Shown: in pieces, positions 47,601 through 56,513 of the stretch
How the letters are laid out: each line of letters starts with the position of its first letter
How positions within the stretch are numbered: the first letter of the stretch is position 1
Source: Ruegeria sp. A3M17
Lineage (GTDB): Bacteria; Pseudomonadota; Alphaproteobacteria; Rhodobacterales; Rhodobacteraceae
DNA length: 64,000 nt
Direction: 5' to 3'
NCBI RefSeq assembly: GCF_003318255.1
Contig: NZ_QOCF01000008.1
Location: forward strand, 84,391 to 148,390
Translations under genes and position numbers: made by a program
The notes under the pieces: model-generated
Databases searched by the model: none
Told to the model about the DNA's origin: nothing
What the model saw: only the letters and a program-made list of their open reading frames with translations

Positions 47601-47920
47601 AGCGCGTGCATGTCTTCGGCATCCAGTTCGCTGGTCAACCGGGTAAATCCGGTCAGATCCGCGAACATGACCGTCACCTGCCGCTTCGCAGGCTCCAGCG
47701 ATTCCTCAGGTTGAAAAGGTTGGGTGGTTTCGAACGTCTCAAGCTCGGCTATCGCGCGCAAAAGTCGCCGACGATCGCCGACAGCAGTGACTCCGATTTC
47801 GATCAGGTCTTCGCCCGTCAGATCAGGCAAAATTCCAAAATCAATTTTGTTATCCAAAAAGGCTTGCGCGTAGTCAGATAGCCCAAGCGCGCTTAGCCAG
47901 TCCCTAAGGTCCTGAGACAT
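44657..47920 (-). CDS. SAM domain / class III nucleotide cyclase / AAA ATPase / TPR protein
   Basis: A 1087-residue cytoplasmic signalling protein starting at ATG 47920 (GAGGGG six bases before). Order: SAM domain 3-58 (LRDWLSALGLSDYAQAFLDN), class III cyclase domain about 78-250, AAA/STAND ATPase with P-loop GEPGIGKT (295-302) and Walker B LLIHIEDIHW, then TPR-like repeats to the end. Cyclase residues are intact: metal Asp88 (FADLTGFT) and Asp132 (GDAVMAVFG), purine-site Lys128, Asn201 and Arg205 (NLASR). So it should make cAMP. It is the first gene of an operon with the channel-like gene. The nearby fusion protein has a cyclic-nucleotide-binding-like domain. Confidence 0.88.
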   Translation of the reverse strand: MSQDLRDWLSALGLSDYAQAFLDNKIDFGILPDLTGEDLIEIGVTAVGDRRRLLRAIAELETFETTQPFQPEESLEPAKRQVTVMFADLTGFTRLTSELDAEDMHALLNAFFTRVDKVVEKYGGRIDKHIGDAVMAVFGAPISHTNDTERAARAALEIHTVLPGLNPPLTCHIGIASGQVIASTTGSQAHTEYTVTGDGVNLASRITDMAAPGETLVSHDIQRALGPLFVGESMGEKAIKGLGDPVELWRLDRMARNIRSRRHRFVGRERELSLFSATFDRCQRHGKGEVHIVLGEPGIGKTHLSEQVAELADSLSYSIHNGVVMDFGAREGHSAIQSVTRSILGLEPTDDTETCASVAKDAISKGWVTAANAAHLNALLELEQDPGLAEVYAVMDNATRLRGRRQVIDDLISARSQETPLLIHIEDIHWAAPEILTACAHIAAMTRNLPCVLLMTSRVEGDPIDREWQLATDGALISKLELAPMGDEQARQLVEEFTGIDPELLDACVKRAGGNPLFLEQLLRNIDVLKQESVPGSIQGIVQSRLDSLDRTSRTSIQAASVLGQRFSPEVLNFVLGEGHLDTSTLIRSALIREAEADLMFAHALIRDGSYATLVKSERARLHRQAASWFEDRDATLRAQHLDRAGATHAAQAYLEAADKLIQVFQFDDASPLIERALELPAPAGVRFDLFCARGETHRLQGLSNDALREFKEAAELAETDEQICRAQIGLAQAARQASLYQEALESLDIAEAAAERCGSDRDIAQINYVRGNVYFPLGQVTKALESNEKALTLARKLESARLEVGALSGFGDANFMNATMQTATGFYTQAVERAREKGLVRDLAANLHNLSVARSYTGEVAQGKLDAQEAIDVSQKYFAFVPECVAQTCLGVAHTFLGEIDQASDVFTLSAEIANRVGAKRLEAQALEHLARTQVYAGQLEQARETGRRAVDIALEHGRNFVGPKALSALAMAEEDPTAQDDNLKLGEKIIAEGCVGHSHLHFYTDAAAVMLARKQWDEATRYADALAAFTADEPLPMVDLSILQARTLAECGGWGIPLTAHEGFDDLKARFQNLGIKQSLVGPLD

Positions 47921-48014
47921 TTCGCCCCTCTGAAGTCCCCAACTCCAAAGACAGGCGTACCACAACAAACCCGGATGAGTCTGCAAAGTTTGAATATTTT
48001 AATGTATATGCACA

Positions 48015-48043
48015 CCCAATTGCCCGTGTGGCGGGCAATTGGG
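48015..48043 (-). terminator. Hairpin after the ABC importer operon
   Basis: CCCAATTGCCCG (48015-48026) and CGGGCAATTGGG (48032-48043) are perfect twelve-base arms around a five-base loop, ten bases beyond the ABC ATPase stop. The minus-strand tail is A/T-rich rather than a pure T-run. Confidence 0.65.
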
Positions 48044-48052
48044 TCATTGGAA

Positions 48053-49762
48053 TTAAGTCTCTGCCTCCAATCCGTCCGTCGACAGATCGTCCAGTTTGGG
48101 CATCAGCCGCAACAGCTCACCTGCATATTCGGTCTGCGGATTGGCGAAGAGTTCGTTGGTCTCTTGAAGTTCGACGACCTTGCCCTGCTTCATAACCGCC
48201 ACCCGGTCGCACATCTGGCGCACCACCGGCAGGTCGTGGCTGATAAACAGCAGCGTCAGACCCAGATGTTCCTGCAGGTCTTTCAGGATATTCAGGATCT
48301 GCGCCTGAATCGACACGTCCAAAGCACTGGTCGGTTCATCACAGATCAAGAACCGCGGTTGCGTCGCCAGCGCACGGGCAATCGAGATCCGCTGCCTCTG
48401 ACCGCCCGAGAATTCGTGCGGGTACTTCATCCCGGCCTCATGCCCCAGCCCCACCTGATCCAGCAATTCGTCCACGCGGCGTTTTACATCGGACCCTTCC
48501 ATCAGCTTGTGATGGCGGATCGGCTCGGCCACGATGTCGTCTACCCGCATCCGGGGGTTCAGCGACGAATACGGGTCCTGAAAGATCATCTGGATGTTTT
48601 TGCGATAGGCATCCAGCGCGGCCCTGTTGGTCAGATCACTAACCACTTGGCCGTCAAAGGTGATCGTACCGCCATCAACCGGGTACAACCCCGCGATCAT
48701 CCGCGCGATGGTGGATTTTCCTGAGCCAGACTCACCAACAACCCCGAACACCTCGCCCGCACGAATATCGAAACTCACGTCATCAACGGCGGTGAAATAG
48801 GTGCGGTCCCACGGCAGCAAGCCTTTGCGCTGCAGGAACTTCTTGGTCAGGTTGCGAATCTCGAACACCGGCTTGCTGGTGTCGTTGTCCACCTTGGGCC
48901 AATGGCGCGCCATGTCTTCGATCGCGAACCGGGTTTCACGCCCGCCATAGCTGATTTGCGGGAAGCGGTGCAGCTTCAACGTGGGGCGCGGAACAGCGGC
49001 AATAAGCGACTTGGTGTATTCGTGGCTGGGCTGACCCATGACCTGAGACGTCGGGCCGGTTTCCACCACCTTGCCCGCATACATGACCGTCACCTTGTCC
49101 GTGGTATCCGCGATCACGCCCATATCGTGGGTGATCAGGATAACACCAACCTGGCGTTCCAGCGCCAGCTCTTTGATCAGATCAAGAATCTGCGCCTGAA
49201 CGGACACGTCCAGCGCCGTCGTCGGCTCATCCGCGATAATCACGTCCGGCTCGGTGCAAAGCGCCAGAGCGATGACCACACGCTGCCGCATCCCGCCCGA
49301 GAACTGGTGGGGATACTGGTCCAGCCGCGTGTCCGGATCAGGAATGCCCACCCGGTCGATCAAATCACGGGCGCGCTGGTTCACCTCGGCGTCGGTTCCG
49401 CCCAGATGGGCCTGGATCGTCTCGGTCAGTTGTTCGCGCACGGTAAACAACGGGTTGAGCGAGGTCAGAGGATCCTGGAAGATCATCGAAATCTTCTTGC
49501 CGCGCAGGCCGCGCATTGCGTCGGCATCCAGGCCGCTGATCTGGTCACCGCTCAGCTTGATGGTGCCGCTGGCAATCCGGCCGGGCCGGTCCAGCAGACC
49601 CATGATGGCCGCTCCGATTGTGGATTTGCCCGCACCGGATTCGCCCACCAGACCGTGGATCTCGCCGGGTTCAACGGACAGGTCCACGTGGTCCACGGCG
49701 GTAAACAGTTGGCGGCGCGTCGGGAATTCGACCGTCAGGTCGTTGATCGTCAGAAGGCTCAT
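48053..49762 (-). CDS. Dipeptide/oligopeptide ABC importer, fused double ATPase
   Basis: A 569-residue cytoplasmic protein with two complete ABC ATPase domains of DppD/DppF type in one chain. The first has GESGAGKST and FSGGMRQRV; the second (after about residue 290) has GESGSGKST and FSGGQRQRI, each with its Walker B (IIADEPTTALD; LICDEPTSALD) and oligopeptide-type C-terminal extension. It powers import by the two permeases upstream. Last gene of the operon, starting four bases after the permease stop. Confidence 0.92.
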   Translation of the reverse strand: MSLLTINDLTVEFPTRRQLFTAVDHVDLSVEPGEIHGLVGESGAGKSTIGAAIMGLLDRPGRIASGTIKLSGDQISGLDADAMRGLRGKKISMIFQDPLTSLNPLFTVREQLTETIQAHLGGTDAEVNQRARDLIDRVGIPDPDTRLDQYPHQFSGGMRQRVVIALALCTEPDVIIADEPTTALDVSVQAQILDLIKELALERQVGVILITHDMGVIADTTDKVTVMYAGKVVETGPTSQVMGQPSHEYTKSLIAAVPRPTLKLHRFPQISYGGRETRFAIEDMARHWPKVDNDTSKPVFEIRNLTKKFLQRKGLLPWDRTYFTAVDDVSFDIRAGEVFGVVGESGSGKSTIARMIAGLYPVDGGTITFDGQVVSDLTNRAALDAYRKNIQMIFQDPYSSLNPRMRVDDIVAEPIRHHKLMEGSDVKRRVDELLDQVGLGHEAGMKYPHEFSGGQRQRISIARALATQPRFLICDEPTSALDVSIQAQILNILKDLQEHLGLTLLFISHDLPVVRQMCDRVAVMKQGKVVELQETNELFANPQTEYAGELLRLMPKLDDLSTDGLEAET

Positions 49763-49766
49763 GTAA

Positions 49767-50717
49767 TCACCGCAGCTTGGGGTTCAGCGCGTCGCGCAGC
49801 CAGTCGCCCAGCAGGTTCACAGACAAGGCCAGCGCCAGAAGGGTGCAGGCCGGGAAAAAAAGAATCCACCACTCACCCGAGAACAGGAAGCCCTGTCCAA
49901 TACGGATCAGTGTTCCCAGCGACGGTTGGGTCGGCGGTGCACCGACACCCAGAAAGCTGAGCGTTGCCTCGGCGATAATTGCCAGCGCCAGCGAGATCGT
50001 GGCGATCACCAGAACCGGGCTGAGGACATTGGGCAGTATATGGCGGAACATGATCGGAATTGGCCCGCGCCCGATCAGACGGGCGGCCTGTACGTATTCC
50101 TTGTTCTTTTCCACCAGCGCAGCGCCGCGTACGACCCGCGCAAATTGCACCCAATCAGACAGGGCAATTGCGATGATCAGAACATAAATCGCCATTTCGT
50201 TGCGGTATTCGGGAGGCGTGACGCCCTTGGCGATACCAAAGATGAGCATCGCAACCAGAATGGCCGGGAAGGTCAGCTGCACATCGGCAATCCGCATGAT
50301 GAGCGTCTCGACCCAACCGCCAAAATACGCTGCAACCAGCCCAAGGATGACACCTATGATCAGCGCCAGCATCACAGCTGACACGCCGACAAACAATGAG
50401 ATGCGCATGCCATATAGAATGGTCGAGAATACGTCGCGTCCCTGATCGTCGGTCCCCAAAAAGAAGGTTTCCTGCGTAAAGGCATTGGGCGTGCCCGGCG
50501 GCGTAAAGCCGTTCATCAGGTTCAGCGATGCCGGATCGAACGGATTATAAGGTGCGATGACCGGGGCAAAAACGGCGGCCAGCAAAAGGATCAGCACCAC
50601 CAGTGAGGCCATCAAGGCAACCGGAGAATGCCGGAAGGACCACGCAAAATCGCTGTCCCAGAACTTGGCAAATCGCGATTTGGTGGGGGCGGTCGGGGTT
50701 TCGATGGTATCGGTCAT
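49767..50717 (-). CDS. ABC importer permease, DppC-like
   Basis: A 316-residue inner-membrane permease with an N-terminal cytoplasmic stretch, a first helix (VALMASLVVLILLLAAVFAPVI), and five further helices. The EAA-type coupling loop is RVVRGAALVEKNKEYVQAARLIGRGP. It pairs with the DppB-like permease, whose stop overlaps its start as ATGA. Confidence 0.92.
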   Translation of the reverse strand: MTDTIETPTAPTKSRFAKFWDSDFAWSFRHSPVALMASLVVLILLLAAVFAPVIAPYNPFDPASLNLMNGFTPPGTPNAFTQETFFLGTDDQGRDVFSTILYGMRISLFVGVSAVMLALIIGVILGLVAAYFGGWVETLIMRIADVQLTFPAILVAMLIFGIAKGVTPPEYRNEMAIYVLIIAIALSDWVQFARVVRGAALVEKNKEYVQAARLIGRGPIPIMFRHILPNVLSPVLVIATISLALAIIAEATLSFLGVGAPPTQPSLGTLIRIGQGFLFSGEWWILFFPACTLLALALSVNLLGDWLRDALNPKLR

Positions 50718-51691
50718 GTGGCCCTCGCGTCGACACGCAGGCGCGGGTCAATGGCATAATAAAGAAGATCGACGATCAGGTTGATCGAAACGAACATGAC
50801 CGAAATCAGCATCAAATAAGCGGCCATGACAGGGATATCGACAAACTGGATCGCGTTGATGAACAGCAGGCCAACACCTGGCCACTGGAACACAGTCTCG
50901 GTGATGATGGCAAAGGCGATGATCGAGCCCAGCTGCAGACCGGTGATTGTGATCACGGGAACCATAGTGTTCTTCAGCGCGTGGCGGAAGTTGATCACCC
51001 GGTCCGACAAACCGCGAGCGCGTGCAAACCGGACATAATCGGCGCGCAACACCTCAAGCATTTCCGATCGGACCAGACGCATGATCAGGGTCATCTGATA
51101 CAGGCCCAGCGTAATCGCGGGCAGGATCAACGCCTTGAGGCCAGAGGCCGTCAAGAAACCGGTGGACCAGTTGCCAATCATAACGGTCTCGCCCCTCCCA
51201 AAGCTGGGTAAGAGGTCTAATTCAACCGAGAAAATATAGATAAGTAAGATCCCGATCAGGAAGGTGGGTAGGGACACCCCTATCAGGGAAACGGTCATGA
51301 TGAGATTCGCAGCAATTCCTTGTCGTCGGATGGCTGTGAACACGCCCAGCGCAATCCCCATGGTGATTGCCAGAAAGCCGGAAACAAAAGCCAGTTCCAG
51401 TGTAGCCGGCGCGCGCTCGGCTATGATGGTCGAGACAGGACGTCCCTGACGATAAGACACACCGAAATTGCCTTGAACGGCATTTTTAAGGAACTTATAG
51501 TACTGAACCGGAAACGGCTGATCCAGCCCCAGTTCAGCCCGCAGCCGGTCGATATCAGCTTGCGTACGCTCCTGACCCAGCATGTTGTCGATCGGATCGC
51601 CGACAAACCGGAACATAGAAAATGCGACCAGACCCACGACCAGCAGTACGATCACGGATTGGAGCATCCTTCGGACGATATATGCGAACAT
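50714..51691 (-). CDS. ABC importer permease, DppB-like
   Basis: A 325-residue inner-membrane permease with six helices, starting MFAYIVRRMLQSVIVLLVVGLVAFSMFRFVGDP as usual for DppB. The coupling loop is RSEMLEVLRADYVRFARARGL. It forms the channel with the DppC-like protein; the four-base overlap ensures equal production. A 173-base gap separates it from the binding-protein gene upstream. Confidence 0.92.
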   Translation of the reverse strand: MFAYIVRRMLQSVIVLLVVGLVAFSMFRFVGDPIDNMLGQERTQADIDRLRAELGLDQPFPVQYYKFLKNAVQGNFGVSYRQGRPVSTIIAERAPATLELAFVSGFLAITMGIALGVFTAIRRQGIAANLIMTVSLIGVSLPTFLIGILLIYIFSVELDLLPSFGRGETVMIGNWSTGFLTASGLKALILPAITLGLYQMTLIMRLVRSEMLEVLRADYVRFARARGLSDRVINFRHALKNTMVPVITITGLQLGSIIAFAIITETVFQWPGVGLLFINAIQFVDIPVMAAYLMLISVMFVSINLIVDLLYYAIDPRLRVDARAT

Positions 51692-51864
51692 TCACTTTCC
51701 CCATTGATCCGCTTCTCTATGCACGGGTCGGCTAAATGGTCAAGGTATCGCTAACGGGATGGTATCTGAACGATCCTTATTTCCTGCGTCATCGGATTTA
51801 AGCAGGGTATGATGCGGATTGGCGGTGCCGAACCGACCCTCGCCAATCCAACGCTAAAACGTCC

Positions 51865-53430
51865 TCAGTTTACGGTCACCCAGCGCAGCAAAAAGAAGTT
51901 ATCGGGGCGCTGCGTCAGCTCGACATTGCTGCGTGTTCCCCAGACCAGTGGCTGCACATACATGGGCACATAGACCTGTTCGTCCTGAATGATCTTAGCC
52001 ACTTCGTCCAGCATGGCCTGACGCTTAGTCTCATCCAGCTCGGCTTGGATGGCAGGCAGCAACTCATCCACGCGTGCGTTCGAAAAGCCGCCGAAATTCC
52101 AGCTGCCCAGCTTTTTCTCTTCGTTCGGAGTCGCGACAAGGAACCGAACGGGATGCTCAGCGTCAAACGTGCCCGGGCTCCAACCCAGCAGGTACATGTC
52201 ATAGTTATCTTCACGCAGCTCGGGCCAGTAATTGCGCACAGGCATCGCTTCCAGATCAGCCGTGATCCCGATCTGGGCCAGCATGCTGACCACGGCCTGA
52301 CAGACAGCTTCGTCGTTCAAATAGCGGTCATTGGGGCATTTCAGTCCGAATGAGAACCCATCGGCGTAGCCTGCCTCGGCCAGCAGAGCCTTGGCACCCT
52401 CAACGTCAAATGCGGGACGTTCGGCATGGGCCGCAGAATAGCCGCTCATGGCCGGGCTCACCAATTGCGAGGCCGCTTCGGCATTGCCGCGCATGATGGT
52501 TGCCAGAATGGCATCGACATTCACCGCCTGCGCCACCGCCTTGCGGACGCGCGGGTCGCGGAACGGGTTCGGTTTACCTTCATCGTCGGTATATTTCAGC
52601 GTCTCAGCCTCGTGATCAAAGCCCAACATGATCACGCGGGCCTCGATCCCCTTGATGACCTCGACATCACTGTCTTCTTGCAGGCGCGCGACGTCCTGGA
52701 TTGGCACCGGGTTGATCATATCCACATCGCCCGACAACAGTGCCGCAACGGCGGTTGCGGGGTTCTGGATCGGGTTAAACTCGGCGCGGGTGATGTTGTG
52801 TTCGACGTCACCCCACCAACCCTCGTGGGGTACCAGTACGGTTTTCAGGCCCGGCTCACGCTCGGTGACTTTGAAGGCCCCTGTGCCATTTGCATTGATC
52901 GTCGCATAATTTCCAGTTTCTTTGTCCGGCACGATGGCATCATTGGCTTCGGTCCAGCCCTGATCCATGATCATCCAGTTGGCAATCGAAGACGGGAACA
53001 ATGGGTTCGGAGCGGTCGTCATGACATCGACAGTATAATCGTCGACCACGATCACCTCACTGACCGGCGCAAACCAACTGCGGGTATCCGCGGCCTCGCC
53101 CGAGGCGCGCTGATAGCTGAACAGAACGTCCTGCGCATCAAAGGTACTGCCGTCGTGGAAGGTCACGCCCTCGCGCAGCTTGAAGCGCCAGCCGTCGCCT
53201 TCGCCAATCGGCTCCCAGCTGACAGCCAGGGCAGGCTGAACGCTCATGTCCTTGTCGCGCCGGACTAGCCCTTCGTAGACGTTATTGAGAAATCCCAGAA
53301 CCGGAGCCGAATTGACCGCGTGCGGGTCCATGGTTTGCGGGTCCGTGGTGGAGGCCCATTTGAAATCTGCAGCTTGAACACTGGTGGCAGCCAGCATTGC
53401 AATGCCAATGGCGCTGTTCCTGAGGATCAT
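51865..53430 (-). CDS. Family 5 solute-binding protein, proximal copy
   Basis: A 521-residue periplasmic binding protein of the peptide/nickel type with signal peptide ending at about Ala20 (ATSVQA-A). Family signatures: an N-terminal LDPH-like DPQTMDPHAVNS, VYEGLVRRD, FKLREGVTFHDGSTFDAQDV, and LLAEAGYADGFSF. Closely related in layout to the second binding-protein gene upstream (shared GYADGFS and CPNDRYLNDE). It probably delivers peptides or similar ligands to the permeases downstream. Confidence 0.88.
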   Translation of the reverse strand: MILRNSAIGIAMLAATSVQAADFKWASTTDPQTMDPHAVNSAPVLGFLNNVYEGLVRRDKDMSVQPALAVSWEPIGEGDGWRFKLREGVTFHDGSTFDAQDVLFSYQRASGEAADTRSWFAPVSEVIVVDDYTVDVMTTAPNPLFPSSIANWMIMDQGWTEANDAIVPDKETGNYATINANGTGAFKVTEREPGLKTVLVPHEGWWGDVEHNITRAEFNPIQNPATAVAALLSGDVDMINPVPIQDVARLQEDSDVEVIKGIEARVIMLGFDHEAETLKYTDDEGKPNPFRDPRVRKAVAQAVNVDAILATIMRGNAEAASQLVSPAMSGYSAAHAERPAFDVEGAKALLAEAGYADGFSFGLKCPNDRYLNDEAVCQAVVSMLAQIGITADLEAMPVRNYWPELREDNYDMYLLGWSPGTFDAEHPVRFLVATPNEEKKLGSWNFGGFSNARVDELLPAIQAELDETKRQAMLDEVAKIIQDEQVYVPMYVQPLVWGTRSNVELTQRPDNFFLLRWVTVN

Positions 53431-53510
53431 TGTTATGTCTCCCTGTTTCTGTGGTCGAGTTTTCTTGGTTTTTGCCGCATGCGCAAGGAAATCTCAGATC
53501 GCAACAAAAA

Positions 53511-53535
53511 ACAGGGCGCGAAAATCGCGCCCTGT
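53511..53535 (-). terminator. Intrinsic terminator between the two binding-protein genes
   Basis: A perfect eleven-base stem (53511-53521 with 53525-53535, loop AAA) is followed on the minus strand by TTTTTTGTTGC. It should stop most transcripts of the upstream binding-protein gene before the rest of the operon. Confidence 0.85.
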
Positions 53536-53556
53536 CTGATCGTCAAAGGTTTTGAC

Positions 53557-55137
53557 TTATTTAATGGTGAAGTATTTGACCTTGGGCTGGTCTTCGGCAT
53601 CCACTTCGATGCCGACACCGTCAGCCATACCCCAGTTCAGAACCTGGTGATGAATGGGGATGTAAAGTGCCTCATCCTGCACGACACGCCAGATGTCGGC
53701 GATGTCGGCATTCCGGGCGTCCAGGTCGGTGTTCGAAGCGAGCGACTTGATCTTCGTGTCCAGCGCGTCGTCCTGATAGCCGGTTCCGTTCCATGTTCCG
53801 ATGTCGTCTTCGCGACCGTGGACAAGAAAGTTGAAGATGTATTCCGAGTCATATGTCGGAACACCCCAACCCAGCATGTAGAAATCTGTCTTGCCATCGG
53901 TGATCAGCGGGAAGTGCTGCGCCTTGGGCTTTGCGTCCAGATTCACGGTCACGCCGATCTGGCCCAGCATCCCAACGGCCGCCTGACAGATCCCTTCATC
54001 GTTGATGTATCGATCATTCGGGCAGTCCAACCGGAGCGAGAAGCCATCGGCATAACCTGCCTCTGCCATCAGTTCCTTGGCTTTTTCAAGATTAGTGGTG
54101 GATTCGCCGTCCATCGCTTCGGTCCAACCGTTCACGAAAGGCGGTGCGATCATGCCCGCAGGCTGCGACTGGCCGCGCATCACGACCTGCTTGATCGCAT
54201 CACGGTTGATCGCCATCGACATCGCCTGACGCACCCGCACATCGGCCAAGGGGTTCTTGCCATCTACGTTGTCTGCTTCGAGATCATCCGCACCTTGGTT
54301 CATGCCAAAGAAGATCACACGGTTCTGTGGGGCTTGCTTGACCATCAGGCCATCGGCACCATTGACGCGGTCAATGTCTTGCACCGGCATATCCTGCAGG
54401 AAGTTCACCTCACCCGACAACATTGCCGCAACACGGGTCGCAGCATTCTGGATGGGGGTATAGACAATCTCGGTCACTTCCATTGGGAACTGGTCGATGC
54501 CCCAATAGTTGTCGTTGCGCACCATAACCGTCTTGACGTCGGGCTCGCGGCTTTGAAGAACATAAGGTCCCGTGCCGTTGGCATTGGTGGTGGCATAGGT
54601 GATCTCACCGCCTTCGAAATCCTGCACATTGACAGTGTTATTCGCCTCAGCCCAGCCCTTGTCCAGAATGAACAGGTTGGTCAGGTTCGACGGCAGGATC
54701 GGGTTCGGACCATCTGTGACGATCTCGACTGTGTAATCGTCAACCGCGCGCACTTCGGTGATCGAGCCGATCAGCTCTTTCATGTCCGAATTAGGTTGCT
54801 TGGCGCGTTCAAAGCTGAACACCACATCTTCGGCGTTGAAATCTGCGCCGTCATGGAACTTCACGCCTTCGCGCAGCTTGAATACCCAAACATTCGGGTC
54901 ATCGGCCTTGGGACCCCACTCGGTCGCCAGCGCAGGCTCGAATGCTCCGGTCACGTCGCGAATGATCAGCGGCTCGTACATCTGGTGCCGTATTGTGTGT
55001 GACGGGCCTTCGTTTTGCGAGTGCGGATCCAGCGTCAGCGCATCACCCGCACGTGCCCATCGCAGCGTTTCAGCCGATGCGCCTGCGGCCATCAATGCGG
55101 TCGCACTAGCAGCGATCATCAGGTTCTTCAGGATCAT
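53557..55137 (-). CDS. Family 5 solute-binding protein, distal copy
   Basis: A 526-residue periplasmic binding protein with signal peptide ATALMAAGASA-E. Signatures: LTLDPHSQNEGPSHTIRHQMYEPLI, FKLREGVKFHDGADFNAEDV, ELMAEAGYADGFSLRLDCPNDRYIND. It is a paralogue of the gene downstream but separated from it by a strong terminator, so it can be made in excess and may bring a different ligand to the same permease. Confidence 0.88.
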   Translation of the reverse strand: MILKNLMIAASATALMAAGASAETLRWARAGDALTLDPHSQNEGPSHTIRHQMYEPLIIRDVTGAFEPALATEWGPKADDPNVWVFKLREGVKFHDGADFNAEDVVFSFERAKQPNSDMKELIGSITEVRAVDDYTVEIVTDGPNPILPSNLTNLFILDKGWAEANNTVNVQDFEGGEITYATTNANGTGPYVLQSREPDVKTVMVRNDNYWGIDQFPMEVTEIVYTPIQNAATRVAAMLSGEVNFLQDMPVQDIDRVNGADGLMVKQAPQNRVIFFGMNQGADDLEADNVDGKNPLADVRVRQAMSMAINRDAIKQVVMRGQSQPAGMIAPPFVNGWTEAMDGESTTNLEKAKELMAEAGYADGFSLRLDCPNDRYINDEGICQAAVGMLGQIGVTVNLDAKPKAQHFPLITDGKTDFYMLGWGVPTYDSEYIFNFLVHGREDDIGTWNGTGYQDDALDTKIKSLASNTDLDARNADIADIWRVVQDEALYIPIHHQVLNWGMADGVGIEVDAEDQPKVKYFTIK

Positions 55138-55306
55138 TATAATCTCCCCGTTTTTTCGTTAGTACCGTTCCGTGGAACGGCAGACCGGTTTTGTCGGTCT
55201 TGGTAGTGCTGATCATCCAGATCATACTGAAGGTTGCAACACCAGATTGTGAACTATTTGGATTTCCGATCAAATTTGAAAAACCGACATATCGCGAACC
55301 CTTGAT

Positions 55307-56277
55307 TCAGCGCAAAATGACCGAGCGCTGATGCGGATCATCCGGGAAAACGCGCCCAGATTGGACGCATTGAAATATATGCCGGAACACCAGACCAGCC
55401 TCACCACCCGGCGAAAACGGGCCAAAATACTTGTGGCCGGTGGGGGCGTCATAGGTCGTATTGATATCGTCACAGTCGACCTGAAATATGTTATGCGGCG
55501 TTCGATCGATATTCTCTGGCCCGTATGACCCAAACGGCGAGACGCCACTTTGTTCCTGAGGTTTGCTGCCTTGCTGGCCCGCAGCGCCAAATCGTCGGAT
55601 GCGAAATAGACAACCACGTTCCGCGACGCATGGCTCACCAGCACACCGGGCTCATGTTCATGCACGGTTTCATTGACGACATCTGCGGCGACCATGAATG
55701 TGTTGCGGAACAACAGCGGCACGCCCGACGCCAGATCATACCGATCCCATTCCATCAACGTCTGGCGCAAAACCCGATTGCCCATCGAATGCGCCAGAAG
55801 GTTGATCCGTTTCAGGCAGGGGGCGGATTCGGGCTCGTTATCCTCACTGTTGCGCCATTCCAGGAAACGCTCCAACACCCGCGCAAAGGAAAAGCCGCTC
55901 TGGTCTGCGGATTTCTGGTCATCCCAGTATTTCTGAACGATCCCCTGCTTGGCGTCGCTGGGCCAGATCAGGGGCAATGCCATCACCTCTTCAGGTTTGG
56001 CCTGATCGCACAGACGCTGAAGCTCAGCCGTTGTTTCGAACACGTCGTCGGGCAGGTTATTGAACCCGTGAAGATACAGCAGGATCTGACGACAATTGTT
56101 GTCACGCACCCGCCGCAGCAGCTCTTTGCTGGTTATTTCGGTGTGATGTTCATCTTCACTCTTTTCACAATAAAACACCGAATTTGAAGGCGCATTGTTG
56201 TCCAGATCAAAGGTAAAACGGCGTCCTTTGCGGGTGCGAATACTCTGGGTCGGGAATCTGTTCGTGATAAAAAGCAT
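55307..56277 (-). pseudogene. DUF900-type alpha/beta hydrolase, frameshifted near 55521
   Basis: The uninterrupted frame runs from ATG 56277 to 55270 (335 residues), but only about the first 250 look native: LLYLHGFNNLPDDVFE (hydrolase strand and oxyanion region), INLLAHSMGNRVLRQTL with the nucleophile Ser, then FASDDLALRASKAANLRNKVASRRLGHTG. After that the frame turns Arg/Ser/Ile-rich, while the +1 frame carries a convincing end: GPENIDRTPHNIFQVDCDDI, NTTYDAPTGHKYFGPFSPGG, ending SVILR and TGA at 55307-55309. Adding one base in the run CCC at 55520-55522 restores a 324-residue protein. It is either a recent frameshift or a sequencing error. Confidence 0.75.
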
Positions 56278-56513
56278 AAAAACCCCCCTCTTGTTCAGGA
56301 TGGAATCAGCCTAACAAGTCAACCGCTTTGGTGACACGGAAAACCCGGAACCCCGTAGGCTTCCCAAGTCGTGTTTATTCAAAAAAGAGTTCACATCGGC
56401 CGATTGGCAAAGCTCAAGGTGGTATCTAGGATTAGGCACACATGCGCATTTACAATCGGCAAGCAATAAAGCAGGTGAAGTACACACCGGTTTGCGAGTA
56501 TGAGGGCAAAGAA

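Noticed and set aside
48015..48043. Possible attachment site or small RNA
   Set aside because: The perfect stem ends an operon ten bases after the stop and is explained as a terminator.
53320..55002. Plus-strand open frame of 560 codons
   Set aside because: It is the antisense of a clear family 5 solute-binding protein; the translation is His/Arg/Val-rich noise.
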